Made by a program: the position numbers and the translations under genes. Below are positions 10,112-23,200 of a DNA stretch of 64,000 nucleotides, piece after piece. This DNA is from Colletotrichum lupini. Its lineage: Eukaryota > Ascomycota > Sordariomycetes > Glomerellales > Glomerellaceae. The stretch covers positions 4,154,001 to 4,218,000 of the forward strand of contig NC_064682.1 of NCBI RefSeq assembly GCF_023278565.1, given 5' to 3'. Position 1 is the stretch's first letter; every line of letters starts with the position of its first letter. Under the pieces are notes generated by a model. The model saw nothing but the letters and a program-made list of their open reading frames with translations, ran no database searches and was not told the DNA's origin.

Positions 10112-11193
10112 TCAAATTATACTGATCAAGTCCGAGCCATGAATCCAACGCACCCAATTTGCTGGTAGCTCTTGGACCGCCATTGTGTCCTGAGCACATA
10201 AGAAAGAGTCGTCAACTTCGGCAAAACCCTCTGGATATTGCCAGTGTGGAGCATGGCCAGCATCCGGAAACTCATAAACACTGACAGCAGCATTATACAT
10301 TCGTCTCGCCATAGCTTGGCATGTTTGTCTTTCGAAGACATAGTCATGAGATCCTGGTTTTTCCATAGGCAATCAGTACTCACTTCTCTAAGATTTCAAC
10401 TCTGCTTACTGTCAGTCAAGATCCATGATGTGCACTAACCTCTGATTATCAGAACCGGGATTCTCAGTTCGTCGAATCGCCCAAAAGAGCCTTCTGATGA
10501 GTGTTGTGGATTCATAAACTTAGCAAACGCCTGTACTTGACGTCGGGTGCTATTGGCATCAATCAAATCGGACCAATCATCTCTGGCCGCAAGCATTCTC
10601 CGAAACGTCGCTCTCCCCGCTGCTTGACTGGCATCTGAAGAGTGAAAACAAGATTCCAGCAGCACAGGTTCCTGAGACTCATGATCATGTGCCATACGGA
10701 TACCCTGAAAGGGTGCGGGCGGCCGGAGTATGATTCCTGGTCCAATACTTGGAAGGGATCCAATGAGGATCAGACGGCGAACCAAACCTGGATAATTCAA
10801 AGCTAGCATCTGAGCCGCGCATCCGCCCATTGAAAAGGCCAAGACATCCACTTGATTAAATCCGAGTCGTACGATGAGTTCTGCGCAATAATCCGCCCAG
10901 CCTGCGTATGGTGTAGGCACTTGTCCTTCGGATCTGCCGACACCAGCGTTGTCAAAGAGAATGACTGGCCGCTTCTCGGCTATCTTATTCATAGAGACCG
11001 GGTCTATCTGGCTCATTGTAGCCCTGGTTGGTGTGAGACTATGCTCTTCACCTAGATACTGGCTGGTGTGGACTGACCTGAATGATACGAGATGAATCAC
11101 CGGAATCCCATCGTTCGGTCCCAACCAACGATACGCCATCTTCAAGCCCTTGACCAAGATTGACTGATTAGGAGCATTTCCGTACTGTGCCAT
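10112..11193 (-). CDS. alpha/beta-fold hydrolase
   Basis: Three exons, 11193-11078, 11023-10440 and 10353-10112, encode 313 aa. The introns (54 and 86 bp) are GT-AG. The second one removes an in-frame stop and joins LIIRG to SHDYVFERQ, giving the strand order expected before the catalytic acid. The nucleophile elbow is FSMGG (around residue 118). The family motif VILFDNAGVGRSEG is present, and the C-terminal His lies in FPDAGHAPHWQYPEGF. There is no signal peptide in this model. The fold is that of small fungal esterase, epoxide-hydrolase or haloperoxidase-like enzymes acting on small organic substrates; the real substrate cannot be read from sequence. An open extension upstream of 11193 lacks an ATG and was not used. 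It lies upstream of the desaturase relic. Confidence 0.82.
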
Positions 11194-13220
11194 ATTCAAG
11201 CCGATAAATCCTGATACTACGATCTTCAGAAGAAATAGTACATGTAGTTTAGCTAGACTCAACGTACTTGCCAGATTCTCGCCTGGCTTTACAACTTCAC
11301 TTCTTGGTTCACTTCACGCAAGCACATGGGCTCGGTAACCCCAAATGTTGATCTCAATGGCAAGCACCACATCGCAGGGGAAAAGATCACCCAACAGAAG
11401 CTGCAAGGCAATATTTGCCGGCACCAGAAGAGAACATTTCCTGCATTCCAAGAAAACCGACGGCTTGCCGCTACTCGAACCTTATCCCTCAGTATGTTCC
11501 CTCGCACGTCCAGAAATGCGCTGCACATGGCTTCAATGATTGGGGTGGACGGACGTACGACTACTGCAGTCAACAGGTGACTTTGCAGATGTGCGATAAC
11601 CATGAGTAGATCAATGGAAAGCCAGTCAACTTTCCTCCCCATCAGTAGCCAATAACAAGACAAGTTAAAGACATTAGTACACTTAAGGAGCAAGTGCAGC
11701 TAACGAAGCGATACCTGCATAAAGAAGAATGGGAATGGCGTTCCTGTAGCAAGTTCACCAGTGCCGCCCGTCCCACCCCACGAGAGAAGTCTCTAGCACG
11801 TTCACCGGCCGAGAGCCGTGAAGGTCCGCAACTATCTGCACTCATACTTTCACCGGCGCCGAAGCCAATCCATGCTTTCAACGCGGCAATTCTTTACGAA
11901 CGGTCGGGATACAACCTCGCTCCGAACACACAGAAGCGAGTCATTGAATAACCTGATGCAGCAAAGTCATCACTCGCAGAACCATGTGGACACCTTCGGT
12001 GAATGATGGGATGGCGGCTCCTGCCAAGGCGCAAGCCAGGCCCTGAATGCCACGACCTGGTCGCCGAACTTGCCGTAGAGGCTTAGCTCGACCACTAACG
12101 TCCACTAGCATACACGTTAAGCCTATCTGTTCAGGAAAGCCCAGTCACGCGTTTATCCGAGAACGGAAATCCATAGTCGTGCTTTCTCCCAGCTTCGTCA
12201 GCAGGTGGTTTCACGCTCGAGAGGCGGGAAGAAGCTCGCCGGTTGCGGTTATGGAACATGGAAGAACACTGCCTTTTGAGACATCGGAGGCTCGGAAGGT
12301 CGGAGATCAAGGAATCATGAATTACGAGAACCCCGAGCAACACGAAGTGTTTGATTATCTTGACGAGTGCGACTGGATATACTCCAGATGGGAAGTGACG
12401 TCGAAAAATGGACCGCTAAGAATCCAACCACACCTACCCCAATGATCTTCAATAGGCATTTCAGAGCTGTAATCAGATTATCGTCATGTGGCTGGAATAA
12501 CCCCTAGGAACATTGCATCGTGAGTCGTGACATACGACTTCGTTCCTTTGCTTCTCTTCCATGTCGTACTTGGGCACCTACCGATGCGTTTCGCTTCCTG
12601 CATCCTACATCCTACATCACACTGCAGAGAGGTACATGTAAGCAATGTTATAGAACTTAGTCGAGCACGCGATTTCAGCTCAAGCGGAAGTTACATGGGA
12701 CATATTCGTAGTTGATTTTCGATCCAAATTGACTGCCCACTTGATTTCGACGCGTTTATTGACGCATAATCTGCCCATTGCTTGCTTTGAGTCATTCTTG
12801 GATTTCATTCAGCAACCACCAGACTAAGAACGGCAAGATCTATTGTTGAAGCTATTAATCGACTTGAACAGAGTTTATTAGCCCCCGAAGCATCTGCGTG
12901 GAGACGATTCTGTAAAGTTCAGCTACATTCCCAAAGGCAAAATCGATTCGTCTGACTTCGGTCGTACGGAAGTAGAAGTAACGATGTACAATTGCTACGT
13001 GACTTGTTGCAGTTCGGATATCATAGCCACTTCCACAAGATCTTGTAACCGACAAATCAAGACAGGGCAGAATTACCCTGAAATGGAAAGTTGGTCAGGA
13101 AGCACTCTTTCCATAAAGACGGTATGGTTGCAATGAATTGAAGCTCCTCTAACCGCAGAGGACATCGGATAACATGGGTTTCGTTCGTTCTACATTATTT
13201 CGCGCTCAAACACTTTCAAT
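11194..13220. other. intergenic, no supported gene
   Basis: About 2 kb of normal composition separates the alpha/beta hydrolase from the desaturase relic. Several 60-135-codon frames exist (for example 11289-11693 minus and 12047-12445 plus). None shows a family motif or a clear splice continuation. A decayed gene cannot be excluded around 11290-11690. Confidence 0.4.
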
Positions 13221-14539
13221 ATGAAACCAACAGACTATCCCGAAATACAGGATCTTCGAAAAGCTATACCACCGGGCTGTTCTCTTCCCTGTCTGCAGAC
13301 CTCTCTCTACTACATCTCCAGAGACATCGTGGCGTCAGTAGTGCTAGTTTACTTCGCCTTCAACTACATCAGAGAAGATCAACTCGGACAGACTCTGTCC
13401 TTCATAGCTTGGGGAGCATACTCATTCCTCCAAGGACTTATCTGTACTGGGATCTGGGTACTGGCTCACGAGTGCGGTCATGGGTCACTCTTTGTCTCGA
13501 CAAAGCTGAACGACGGAAATGGATTTGTACTTCATTCCTTTCTGATGGTACCGTACTTTTCCTGGAAGTCCACTCACCGGCGCCATCATCGGTTTACCGG
13601 GCACGCAACTAGGGATGTCGCCTTCGTGCCAGCAATGAAACCAGTCGATTCTGATAGAGACATATTCTCTCCTTCGGGGTTCATGGAAGATTCCGATGTT
13701 CCAGTCGTTCAAGCAACCTCGTTGCTAGGACAGCAGCTATTCGGTTGGCCTCTAATGCTTTCTTCAATCTGTCTGCTGGTAAAGACAGTCTCCTGCGAGA
13801 TGTTTCTGTAACCGAGCGTTGGCTGAGAGTCAGTCTCTTTGATCCTTGGAGCTCTGTTTTTAGGGATAAGAAAGCATGGAGCGTGTTGGCCTCTGACTGC
13901 GGTCTTGGCATCATGGGTTGCTTTTTGGGCTGGTGTGGCCAGGAATTTGGGTCAGAAACCATGGTTCTTCTATACCTTCTGCCCTATCTATGGGTTAACA
14001 ATTGGTTGGGTGTGAGAACCTCTCAAATTCTCCAACAGGTGGAGGCTTTTGGGGCGATTTCAGTTAATATCAAAGCAGTTGCCATCACCTATCTCCAACA
14101 TAACCATCCCCAAGTGCCTCACTATACCGATGAGGGGTGGAACTTCACCAAAGGGGCTCTATCAGCAATCGACAGAGACTTCGGCTTTGTCGGGAGGCAC
14201 TTCTTTCATCTAATCATAGACAGACATGTGGTCCATCACCTATTTCCGTAAGTTGCTCCTCGGAAACTAACTTCATGGAGAACTATTCAATCAAAGCGTA
14301 TGTGCTAACCTCATCGAACTATAGAAGACTACAAGACTGATGCAGCCACAACTGCTATCAAGCCACTATTGGGGGGCTTAAACCATTACGAAGGCAGGAG
14401 TTTTCTGGGTCAGCTATGGTATCAGTCTTGCACACTGAAGTATATAGAAAACGACCCCAATCGTCCCGGCTATACCCGATGGACGTTGGAAGTGGAAAAT
14501 TTGGCGTTGGCATTTGGTGATGTGGGATTTGCATTTTGA
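13221..14539 (+). pseudogene. delta-12-type fatty acid desaturase, frameshifted
   Basis: The three histidine boxes of membrane fatty-acyl desaturases are all present: HECGH (exon 1), HRRHH (in STHRRHHRFTGH) and HVVHHLF. The reading frame is nevertheless broken twice. First, QQLFGWPLML in the ATG frame continues as FFNLSAGKDSLL only in another frame; a single missing base at about 13759/13760 explains this. Second, after a GT-AG intron (14248-14324) the expected segment between HHLFP and YKTDAATTAIKPLLGG is short by about 8 nt. The C-terminal part (KPLLGG...SFLGQLWYQS) lies in a frame that splicing cannot reach. It ends with a stop at 14537-14539. Intact family members are ER membrane enzymes that add the second double bond to oleate. 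With both breaks real, no full enzyme can be made. A sequencing error could explain one break but hardly both. Confidence 0.8.
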
Positions 14540-14710
14540 TAGAGGCAGTCGCATCAGTCTAGATTTGAGAAATAGCATTGAGCATTGAACAATTGCATGC
14601 AAGCTTCCTGGAACGCCTGTCACCCGTGCCGAAACTATTTGCATGATATCTAAGACATTTTATCCCCGACACCTTCCAAGTTCCGACTTCGCTAAGCCCC
14701 AGTTCTTATC

Positions 14711-15876
14711 TTACTTGGGCAGGTCTGAAGTTGAGCTCGCCTGAGATGGCTTGTGTTTGGGCTGCCACATCTCAGAATCTCCGATCTTGTCGACAGTGAT
14801 ACCAGCTCGTCCGGCAGGGTTCAAGCCAGCCTCCAACTGCCTCTTATAGGAAACGTTCCGCAGCCTCTCGGCTTCAGCTGGGGTGAGCTTCAACTGCATA
14901 CAGGTTCAGTCAGTGACTGTTGCGGATCTGAACATATCGAATTGGGCTAGAACTTACGTATATCTCGATACCAATTGCATGCAAGGCAAGTGCTAGCCAG
15001 AGTGCCATACCGAACGGCATGCCCGCCGCTGCACCGGCTTCAGCAGCCGATGTAGGGCTAATGATGTTCGCGTGGACGATTGTTTGCTGAGCAGGGTTCT
15101 CTCCAGAGAAATAGGTTGCACAAGCGGGATAGAGCTCAAGAGTTCGGTTCATGTTGTCAACCATAAAAGCCACTTGATCGCAAGGACGCGCCGTGTAGTA
15201 TGTTCCAATGCTGCTGATTACAGCCGCGGCCGAGAACTGGATAAGGCGAAGAGTAATGATGGAGCCAGCCTAGTTGCGGTGTCAAATTAGGATTTTGTCT
15301 TCAATTAGACGCAGACATGTGTTAGGGTAAGCTTACGTAGAACCAAGCTCGTAGCATCCAAGCCCGGTGCTGCTCGATCTGAAGTCGCTTGATGTTGACG
15401 AATGCCAGCGTGAGCGCAGTGACGAACGCAATCGCCATAACACCAACACCAACTTGGGTGTCCAACGTGCCTCCAAAGGCATTCCTCGCAATCATCAAGG
15501 CGCCAGCAATCCCAACAAGTCCGAGAAGAATAACGACATAGCCGTTGATACGATGGAAGAGAAGGACTTTGTGACGAAGTACAGGCACGAATTGGAAACA
15601 TGCCAAAAAGCTGGCGGGCAAGATTCCAGCTAGGTGGATGATGAGACCGGCTTTTTCATGGCCTTTCTGGTAGTTGAAACATTCTCCTGGCGCCGCTCCA
15701 CTGCAGAAGGTGTCGAAGTTGAGGTACTGAAATCGCGCGAGGGTAAACCCCATGAGTGCACCGAAGAAGATGAAGAAAAGGACGAAGTTATAGCCCTTGG
15801 AGAATCCTAGAGGGTTATAGACCTTTCGCGCGGCGGCGACGAAGCCATTGGCTGGCGGGCGAGTTGGCTGAACCAT
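14711..15876 (-). CDS. DUF2306 family multi-pass membrane protein
   Basis: Three exons, 15876-15337, 15269-14958 and 14893-14711, encode 344 aa. All junctions are phase 0 and the introns are GT-AG (67 and 64 bp). About six hydrophobic helices can be seen: YNFVLFFIFFGALMGF, AGLIIHLAGILPASFLACF, INGYVVILLGLVGIAGALM, VGVGVMAIAFVTALTLAF, one at AAAVISSIGTYY and GMPFGMALWLALALHAIGI. The segment HEKAGLIIHLAGILPA together with the EQHRAWMLRAWFY helix end is the hallmark I associate with fungal DUF2306 proteins. In fungi these are sometimes labelled 'microtubule associated' on weak grounds. The soluble tail, from about residue 285, starts LKLTPAEAERLRNVSYKRQLEAG. Biochemical function is unknown; histidines and arginines at helix ends could bind heme or quinone, but that is inference. 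Confidence 0.8.
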
Positions 15877-16906
15877 GGTCACTTGAATAATGTGATCTCG
15901 GACGTTGATATGGCTGGTGTCGAGAAGATGTTGCGAAGTCGCACGATCTTTCAATTGGGTTGAGTTATGAACAGGTGTCTGGTATTTGAAAGTTGTGTTA
16001 ATGAGTATTCTTATCCTCTCCCATTCTCGTTCACTGCCAGCAGAGGTTTCCATCTCTTATAACTTGTAATTTGCACATTCCGTTGTCCTCTCATCGCGAT
16101 CTCATTCTGATGGAGACAACTGCTAACGCACTCTTGGAGTCGACATGACCAGGATCGACACGCACTTCTCTGCAAGGTCTGAGAGGCGCATGGACGATTT
16201 GGGAAAGAGAATGCGCGACTGCTTAGCACACGGGGGCTGCCGTGTCTCGTTAATTCAAAGTTTGAAGTTGAATTTAACCGCCAAAACGCCATCTTGGCGT
16301 CGAAAGTTGAGCCTAGCTCTGACCGCCAGGGACATCTCTCGATCTCGCCCAACATCCTACAGACTCATAGTCTACAGCGCGCACAATGGTTCCTAAACGG
16401 GGTTAGTTCCGTTCTGCTTTCACAGCCGTTTGAGTGGATTCACGTAAGCATGCGGGCGTTGAATACGACTGGGCTTAGCCCAATCCTTCGCCCCAAATGT
16501 TTAAGCAGCGGCGCATCCTTCCCCCATGTCTTGGAAGAGAATGTAGTCGTCATTGAGACTGGAGGTGAATGCTGGTTTGATTATTCTGCGAGCTTCGTTA
16601 TTCGCTCTAGCCTCTCACTACCTAATCTCTCAGTTGCTCAGCCATGGGAAGTCTGACGCATCCCATACCCAAGACCTTGGCGTCTGTCCGCGCGCACCGT
16701 AGGGCGAAGGCTATATACAATCTTACCGATTGCTCGCGCCGCGCACTCGGTACTTTTTCGATTGAACTGCTGGCCCAAGAAGGACCTTAAAATTCCTCCG
16801 TAATCAAAACGGGCCACATCCCGCGCCGTCACCATGCCTTTTTGAGAAGCATCTCGCACCGCGAACCCACATCACCCTCCCCGACACCGTTGATACTTTC
16901 CTCGAC
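15877..16906. other. divergent intergenic region
   Basis: This holds the 5' flanks of the DUF2306 gene (leftward) and the Zn2Cys6 regulator (rightward). The open frames at 16145-16656 show no family pattern. Confidence 0.45.
16712..16717 (+). promoter_or_regulatory. TATA-like box upstream of the Zn2Cys6 gene
   Basis: TATATA lies about 195 bp upstream of the ATG at 16907. The assignment is by position only. Confidence 0.25.
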
Positions 16907-18655
16907 ATGGTCGGAGTTCCCGGACGCTCCAAAGGTTGCAACACGTGTAGGAAGCGTAAGAAAGGCGTAAGTCTGCCAAGATGGGATGATCAATTCGTCT
17001 GTTATAACACGACGCGTCCCGCTGCTGACAGAACTGCTGCCAGTGCGACCTACAACGACCTTCATGCGGGCAGTGCATAAAGGCAGGCTTAGAATGTGCA
17101 GGCTACGAAAGGAAACGCATCTTCGTCAATGTGACCAAGCCGCCGACGGGCAAAGACTTCAAGGTGACGGCTTTGGTGCCAGTCACACCCGCCCTTGTTC
17201 AGACGCGCTCATTATCCCAGTCTGCCTTTGAGGAGCGGATCCTCGAGCTCTTCTGGGATGGCTATATGCCTGATGCTCCGATATGCAGTCCTAGGAGTCC
17301 CATCATGAGGTATTCCAACGCAGACTGGGCGACAACCGTGCGAGATCTCTACCGCACCGACGCCGCCTTGCGTCTGAGCTTACTGGCACTCAGCTTGGGT
17401 ACCATAGGTCGTCGCGACAAGCAGCAGTGGATGATAGACGATGGTCTCAAGTTTTATTGCAATGCCTTGACTGAGATGAATGTTGCCTTACGGCATCCCA
17501 AAAGATGGAAGTCAGATGCCTTGATGGTGACTTCAAGAATCCTGGGCTTCTATGAGGTGAGCAAGTAGTCTTCGCCCGAGAACACCATTGAAGCTCACTA
17601 ACTCACCCCCAAAAGTTGCTCTATGGGGCAGACGACCGAGAGCGACATGGTATCTCTCAAGCTGAAAGTTGGGAGGGGCATTCTTTAGGCGAACTAGCCC
17701 TCATCATGCAGCGGACTCCAGAGGCACATATCGACGGCCATGGCCACGACCTGTACGCTTCTGGTCGACTTCATCTGGTCAGTTGAAACCTGCCCTTCCA
17801 CATGAATCAAGTCCTCTCTACTTAAGTCATGCTGATAATAAAATGCAGGTCATATCTCATGTCAAGCGCAGACGACGGTTTCCGTTAAGCCACCCGGCCT
17901 GGAAGACGGTTCCGTGGCAGAATGTCCCTAAGACCCCAAAGGATATCTTGATCGACGTATTTGTTGACATCCCTGGACTTCTGGAAGACCTGGACCACAT
18001 GAACAGCTGCAAAGACCTAGAGGAGAAAGAATTATGGCGCCTTGCTCTGATCAAAGAGTGTTGGCGAGTGGACGAAGAGCTCAATTGGTGGCTCGATAAT
18101 TTGAGCCCCCAAAAAGAACTTGAAGAACTCGCGACTCGTGGGTCAAATAGTCCGACAGCCTGCGACGTCGCTGTTGCATCGATCATTACGTTATACTGGA
18201 CTATTTGTATTCTCACCTACAGCACTCTTCGCCTTGCAATCGGCACAAAGTCACCGGAGTTGCCCGAACGAACGGACCCCCGCCTCTATTGCACCAAGAT
18301 AGCCAACATTGTCGACGTCTTCTTCCATCCATCTGCGGGAACCTTTGGAATACAATCAGCGCCGTTGCCAATCGGCATGGCTCTGGTATACCTTAACTCG
18401 TACGAAGAAGGGTTCAACTCAGAAACCAAGTTCAAGCTTGTAAGCTTTTTTGGACGGACCGCAAACAACGGCATCAGTATTGGGAAGTTCTTGATGAGCA
18501 CCCAGAGAGATGGGCTCAAGCCCAAGACCAGCGTCGAACTGTCACCCGAAGGTATCAAGGCAAAAGCAAAAAGCTGGTTGGGTGTTGTACCCCGAGAAGG
18601 CCCAGTCTGCCAGCCATTGCGATCTGCTTCAAGCCAGGCACTAGCCTGTCAGTGA
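16907..18655 (+). CDS. Zn2Cys6 (GAL4-type) transcription factor
   Basis: Four exons, 16907-16966, 17044-17556, 17616-17777 and 17849-18655, encode 513 aa. All junctions are phase 0 and the introns are 59-77 bp. The zinc cluster is split by intron 1. GCNTCRKRKKG joins CDLQRPSCGQCIKAGLEC to give CX2CX6CX6CX2CX6C, the exact binuclear cluster spacing. The rest is the alpha-helical 'fungal specific transcription factor' region, with RLHLVISHVKRRRRF over intron 3 and HPAWKTVPW. The factor should act in the nucleus as a DNA-binding regulator. Target genes are not apparent; its neighbours are a DUF2306 gene (divergent) and tRNA-Pro downstream. The fungal TF domain looks full length. Confidence 0.88.
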
Positions 18656-18875
18656 AGCTCCCTGTGGTTTCGAGGCAGATCTAGCGATGCAAGAGAAACA
18701 CAAATCTTCCTCTGCGGGGATAGTTATGACAGTAATGAATATTTTTACGCAATCCTTGACTAGCTCACCGAGACGACGGCTTCGTGACTCCACACATCAA
18801 CCTCCTGGCTCCATAATGCGCAAAATTCTCCCCGACACCCATCGAATTGGCACAACATCGCCATCAACCTCATCA

Positions 18876-18971
18876 GCCCTGGTGGTCTAGCGGTATGATT
18901 CTTCCTTAGGGTTATTGAGCGATCAAACACCATCTTGGAAGAGGCCCCAGGTTCGAATCCTGGCCAGGGCC
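18876..18971 (+). tRNA. tRNA-Pro (AGG) with a 24-nt intron
   Basis: The acceptor stem GCCCTGG/CCAGGGC pairs perfectly with discriminator C. The anticodon stem is CTTCC/GGAAG with loop TT-AGG-G (anticodon 18908-18910). The T arm is CCAGG-TTCGAAT-CCTGG. The intron occupies about 18912-18935, immediately 3' of position 37. The A-box and B-box consensus sequences are good. Confidence 0.9.
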
Positions 18972-19997
18972 GCGATACCTTTTGTCTCCTCCAGGAGGAT
19001 ATCCTTGTCTATATAGTGAATGTCCCAACTTCGCTTTTTTTGTGTTGTTTCTGGCCACCTCGTTCTTCCACTGATGTACCTCAACTTCTTTCTCTGAGGC
19101 GCACGCAGCCGAGGGGCTCTGGATAGTATAGCTACATGTAGTTGCTCGAAGTGAGGAAGCTGGATGTTATGGATGGAAGAGTATGGAAACACGCAATCAC
19201 CAGCATGATGGACTATGCCCATTTCTTCTTTTTCAGCAGTTAAAAAGCCTTAGTTATATATTCGAAGGCTTGGTGAGAGTAGGTCATTTAATGGCTCTTA
19301 AACCACGACTTTTGTATTACGCCTTGCTGATCTAGGGCTCAGTCCCTCGTCCGGACTCCGGTGGGCAACCCAGTGAATCCTAGGTTCCATATCAGGCCAC
19401 GTGAAAGTGATTGTTCATTCTCTCATGGGCTGCTACTGCCACTCAAGAAGCCCGGCTAGGTACCCAATTGAGCCGGTTTCCGATTTCACCTTACCCAAAA
19501 CTCGCCAGTAAGGCACAAACAACCAGTCACGCCTATGCCATATTGGTCGGCTTGCATTATCTATCGAAGTCGGGCAATTATGGAAGCTCCCGTGCATTAT
19601 TTCTCCTATTGGCTATAATAGAACTTGGAAGCATGACGAACACGACTTTAAGTTGTGCTGGGGGAGGCAATCCCTTAGGTGAGGCACAGCCGTTGGACTG
19701 GCCCGATCCGGTTCCGGATCCGACGCTGTCCTGCAGGTGAACGACGAACTAGACTGCATTGAGGTATCGTAACCCCACCATAGCTGTGGTTGCCAAGATG
19801 ATGGGCAAAGCCGGGCTAAACTGAACCTCCGCAAATATACAGTCACTCAACATCGTCAGGTTTCGCTTCTTTATAGGCTCCTAGCGATTGGTGTGCTCGG
19901 GTTCGGGCAAAGGCTGTGCAGAGCTCGGCGGTATAGTTCGTAAAGATGAATCCTCAACACAACATTGCTTAGATTGAACTCTCGATGAGTTAGGTTT
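18972..19997. other. intergenic up to the Copia insertion
   Basis: No supported gene is visible. Composition is normal up to the target-site copy GGTTT at 19993-19997, after which the AT-rich element begins abruptly. Confidence 0.5.
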
Positions 19998-20202
19998 TGT
20001 TAGTATCCCTATTATAGAGTAGTTAGTTCGAACCGTAGTTAACGAAGAGATTAATTAAACTATATAAATATCTACGTAATAAGTATAAAAAGGAGGTTCT
20101 AACTATAGGTTAGGCTAGCTATAATAATTATAAATAGGGCCCCTAATTAGCCCCTATATAGTCGGCTATATACCGTAGTTAAATTAAATTTCTAATTTAA
20201 TA
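19998..20202 (-). repeat. left LTR of Copia copy 1 (205 bp)
   Basis: It matches the right LTR over its whole length apart from transition mutations. It begins TGTTAGTATCCC and its inner end reads TTAATA where the right LTR has CCGACA, as expected from RIP. Confidence 0.9.
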
Positions 20203-23200
20203 CTAACTTTCTCTTTTTTTTATTAATTTAATTACTATAATTAGAGGTATAATTCGACCTCGGGCCCGTTTACTAAGTCGTCTCCTTTTCCCCCTTTTTT
20301 CTACTCTTTTTATATAACTTATCCCTCTATTTATATAATAACTTTTCTATTACTTATAAATTACTCTAATCCCTTATTTAATACTATTTTTATAAAAGCG
20401 TTTGCGAGGTTATTTTTATTATTAATCTAACGGATTTTGAGTATTTTATACCTTTTATATGATTACCTAAGGGCTATAATATTGATTATAAGCCTCTTTT
20501 CCTTCGTCGTTCTTAATTTAATAAGGTATTTATATAGCGAGTAGGAATCGGTATAAATAACCGTTAGAATAGGTAAAAACCTAATTTAATTAGTAATCTT
20601 CCTTAGTATTATTAAAATTATATAAGAGAGGTTAACGCTATTAACTATACTATAGACCTCTAACGCTAATATACTTCTTATTATTTACTTATTTTTAATT
20701 AATAAGTAATAGATTATATTACCGTATATAGTAAATTTGCTCTCGCTTATACTCTTATTAACTAAGATAATAATATACCCTAATTATAAAATAAGGTCAT
20801 TATTATTTATAAATAACCTATTAACGAAAATATAGAGCTTATTAATTATAAAATCGATTAGGTAATAAATAAGACCTCGATTGAGATTTATTTATTACTA
20901 CTTAAGCCGCTTATTAAGTACCTTAACGTCTCGTTTAGTTAAATCTATAGCTTATATTACCCTAACATAGTTAAAAGTTACCTCGGGCTAATAAATACTT
21001 ATAATATATACCCCTTACGTAAACTTAGCTTTATATTACTTCTTAATATTAGTTATATTTAAATTAATAAAGTTAATCTTCTTGCCCTACCCCTTTTATT
21101 AAAAAATAACGGTTTCCCTTTCGATTATAAAAATCCCGCTATTAAATACTAGGGGGGTATTTATTATAAGGACCTTTTTTAGCTTCGTTACGAAGCCCGC
21201 TTTTTAGAGCTCCTTATCCTCTTTTTTTATAAAGTTAATATTAAATAGGCTTAATATATTATTAGTTTATATTCTAACGATCTTAAATTAATTACCTTTA
21301 TACTCCGTAATTAATAAGTACGGGTCGTACGTAAAAATAACTATTAATAGTTAATTAATATAAAAATCGTAGTAAATAGCTTATTAATAAGTACTTAATT
21401 CTACGAGCCTATATAGTAGCTTAGGTACTTTAATAATCGTACTTTCTAAGTACTTATTAACTATTTCTTTTAGTAAATAGGCTAGGATTTTCCTTATAAG
21501 CCCTGTAGCTAATTAGGTATAGGCCTAGGTAATATTACGGCTTTAAATCTTATATCCCTTCTTCTATAATAATGCTATTAGTACTATTATTAATCGTTAA
21601 CTATAGCGCTATATAATAAGTAATTATATAAATAGCGTTACTTTTTTAACGTTATTATACCCCTAAATTACGTATCTAAACTTCTTATATAGTTAAGGTA
21701 TTCTTTTTCTTTTAATCTTACGAACTATTCGTAATTTAAATATATAGAGGTTTATATATTTTTCTAAGTCGTATAAGATAAATTAATAGACCCCTCGATT
21801 ATAAAGAGTATCTACTTCGATAAGATCTAATCCCTTATATAGCTTTTTAGTAATTATAATTACGCTTTTTTTACGTAGTTTAACTACTAGCTCGAAATCG
21901 GCTTTCTCTTTTATTATATAAAAAGTATTAATTACCTCGTTACTAATAATAAATTGCCGCGTTAGGGCTTACCGTCGTAATTTTTTATAACGTCTCGCTA
22001 GTAATATTAGTATCTTTTTAATAATTTCCTCTTCCTCGTTATTTATTAATACTACTACGACGATTTTATTAAGGATAATTTCTTATACCTCTACTACGGG
22101 TTATATAGTTTCCCCTAGCTCTTCTTCTTTTTATAAATTAAAAATTACCTCGTTAAGATCTATATAATACGGTCTAACTACCGTAATTAATATTTCGAGT
22201 AGCTAATTACGATCTCTTATAATTATATAAAAGCGCTTATTAATAAAAATTAACTTATATAGCCCAGCCTACTATTAAATAATTTCGCGCCGTACTTATA
22301 TATCTAAATTTAGTAATATATTTAAATTACCCCTTATATTAGGCTTATTATATGTAATAATTACCTCGTTAACTTACCTTTTTACGCTTACCTCGCGTAG
22401 TATTTATATTACTTTTTTAATTACTTAGGCTCGTTAGCTTATACTTAGTAATAGTAGCAAGGCTAAGGTCGTTCTTAAATATACTCTAAATACTAATAGC
22501 GTTAATATAAGTCCGTTAGGCCCTATAGTATCGTTATAATATTTAAGTACTATCTAGAGGTATTCGTTATTAATAGAATCCGGATTTTCCTTTTTAATAA
22601 TTCTAAACGCCCTTTTTAATTACTAATATACCCTTTTTACCTTTTTAATACTATAATACGCTTTAATAAGTATAACTTTTAGCTATATACTATAGGCCGT
22701 CGTATTATTTTTAAATTTTACTAACTTAAAACTAATACTAGCGTCGGTTCTAATACCGTTTAGCGGTCCTTAATATATATCGATTTAGCTTTTTCGCAGG
22801 GCTACTTATACTATCTTTATTTATAAATCCTAAAAGAATTATCTTACTTAAAAAAATATAGTTACGTTAATTATATATAATACTAGCTAATTATTTAAAT
22901 AGAGAATATTAATAACGATTTCCTAATTAAAATTAAGCTTATTACGCAATTTAAACTTAAATTTACGTAAGCTCTACGTATTTATTTAGTATTAGTAATA
23001 TACTTTCGTTAACTACTCTAGCGCCCCTATTTCGATATTATTATTACTTAATTACTTTAAGAGGTTATATAGCTTCGTAATTAATAAGTACCCGAATCTC
23101 TAGTATAATCTTTTAAGCTCACTTTCCGTTAAGTAATTAATTAACTTCGTATTATTAATAAGCTTTATAAACGCATACCTCTATCGTCGTTTAACTATTT

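Noticed and set aside
11289..11693. 134-codon minus-strand frame with a hydrophobic, Cys/Trp-rich end
   Set aside because: It could be a decayed membrane protein, but no family pattern or splice partner was found, so I did not list it as a gene.
12047..12445. 132-codon plus-strand frame ending in an acidic segment
   Set aside because: There is no recognisable domain, and the N-terminal part reads like shadow translation.
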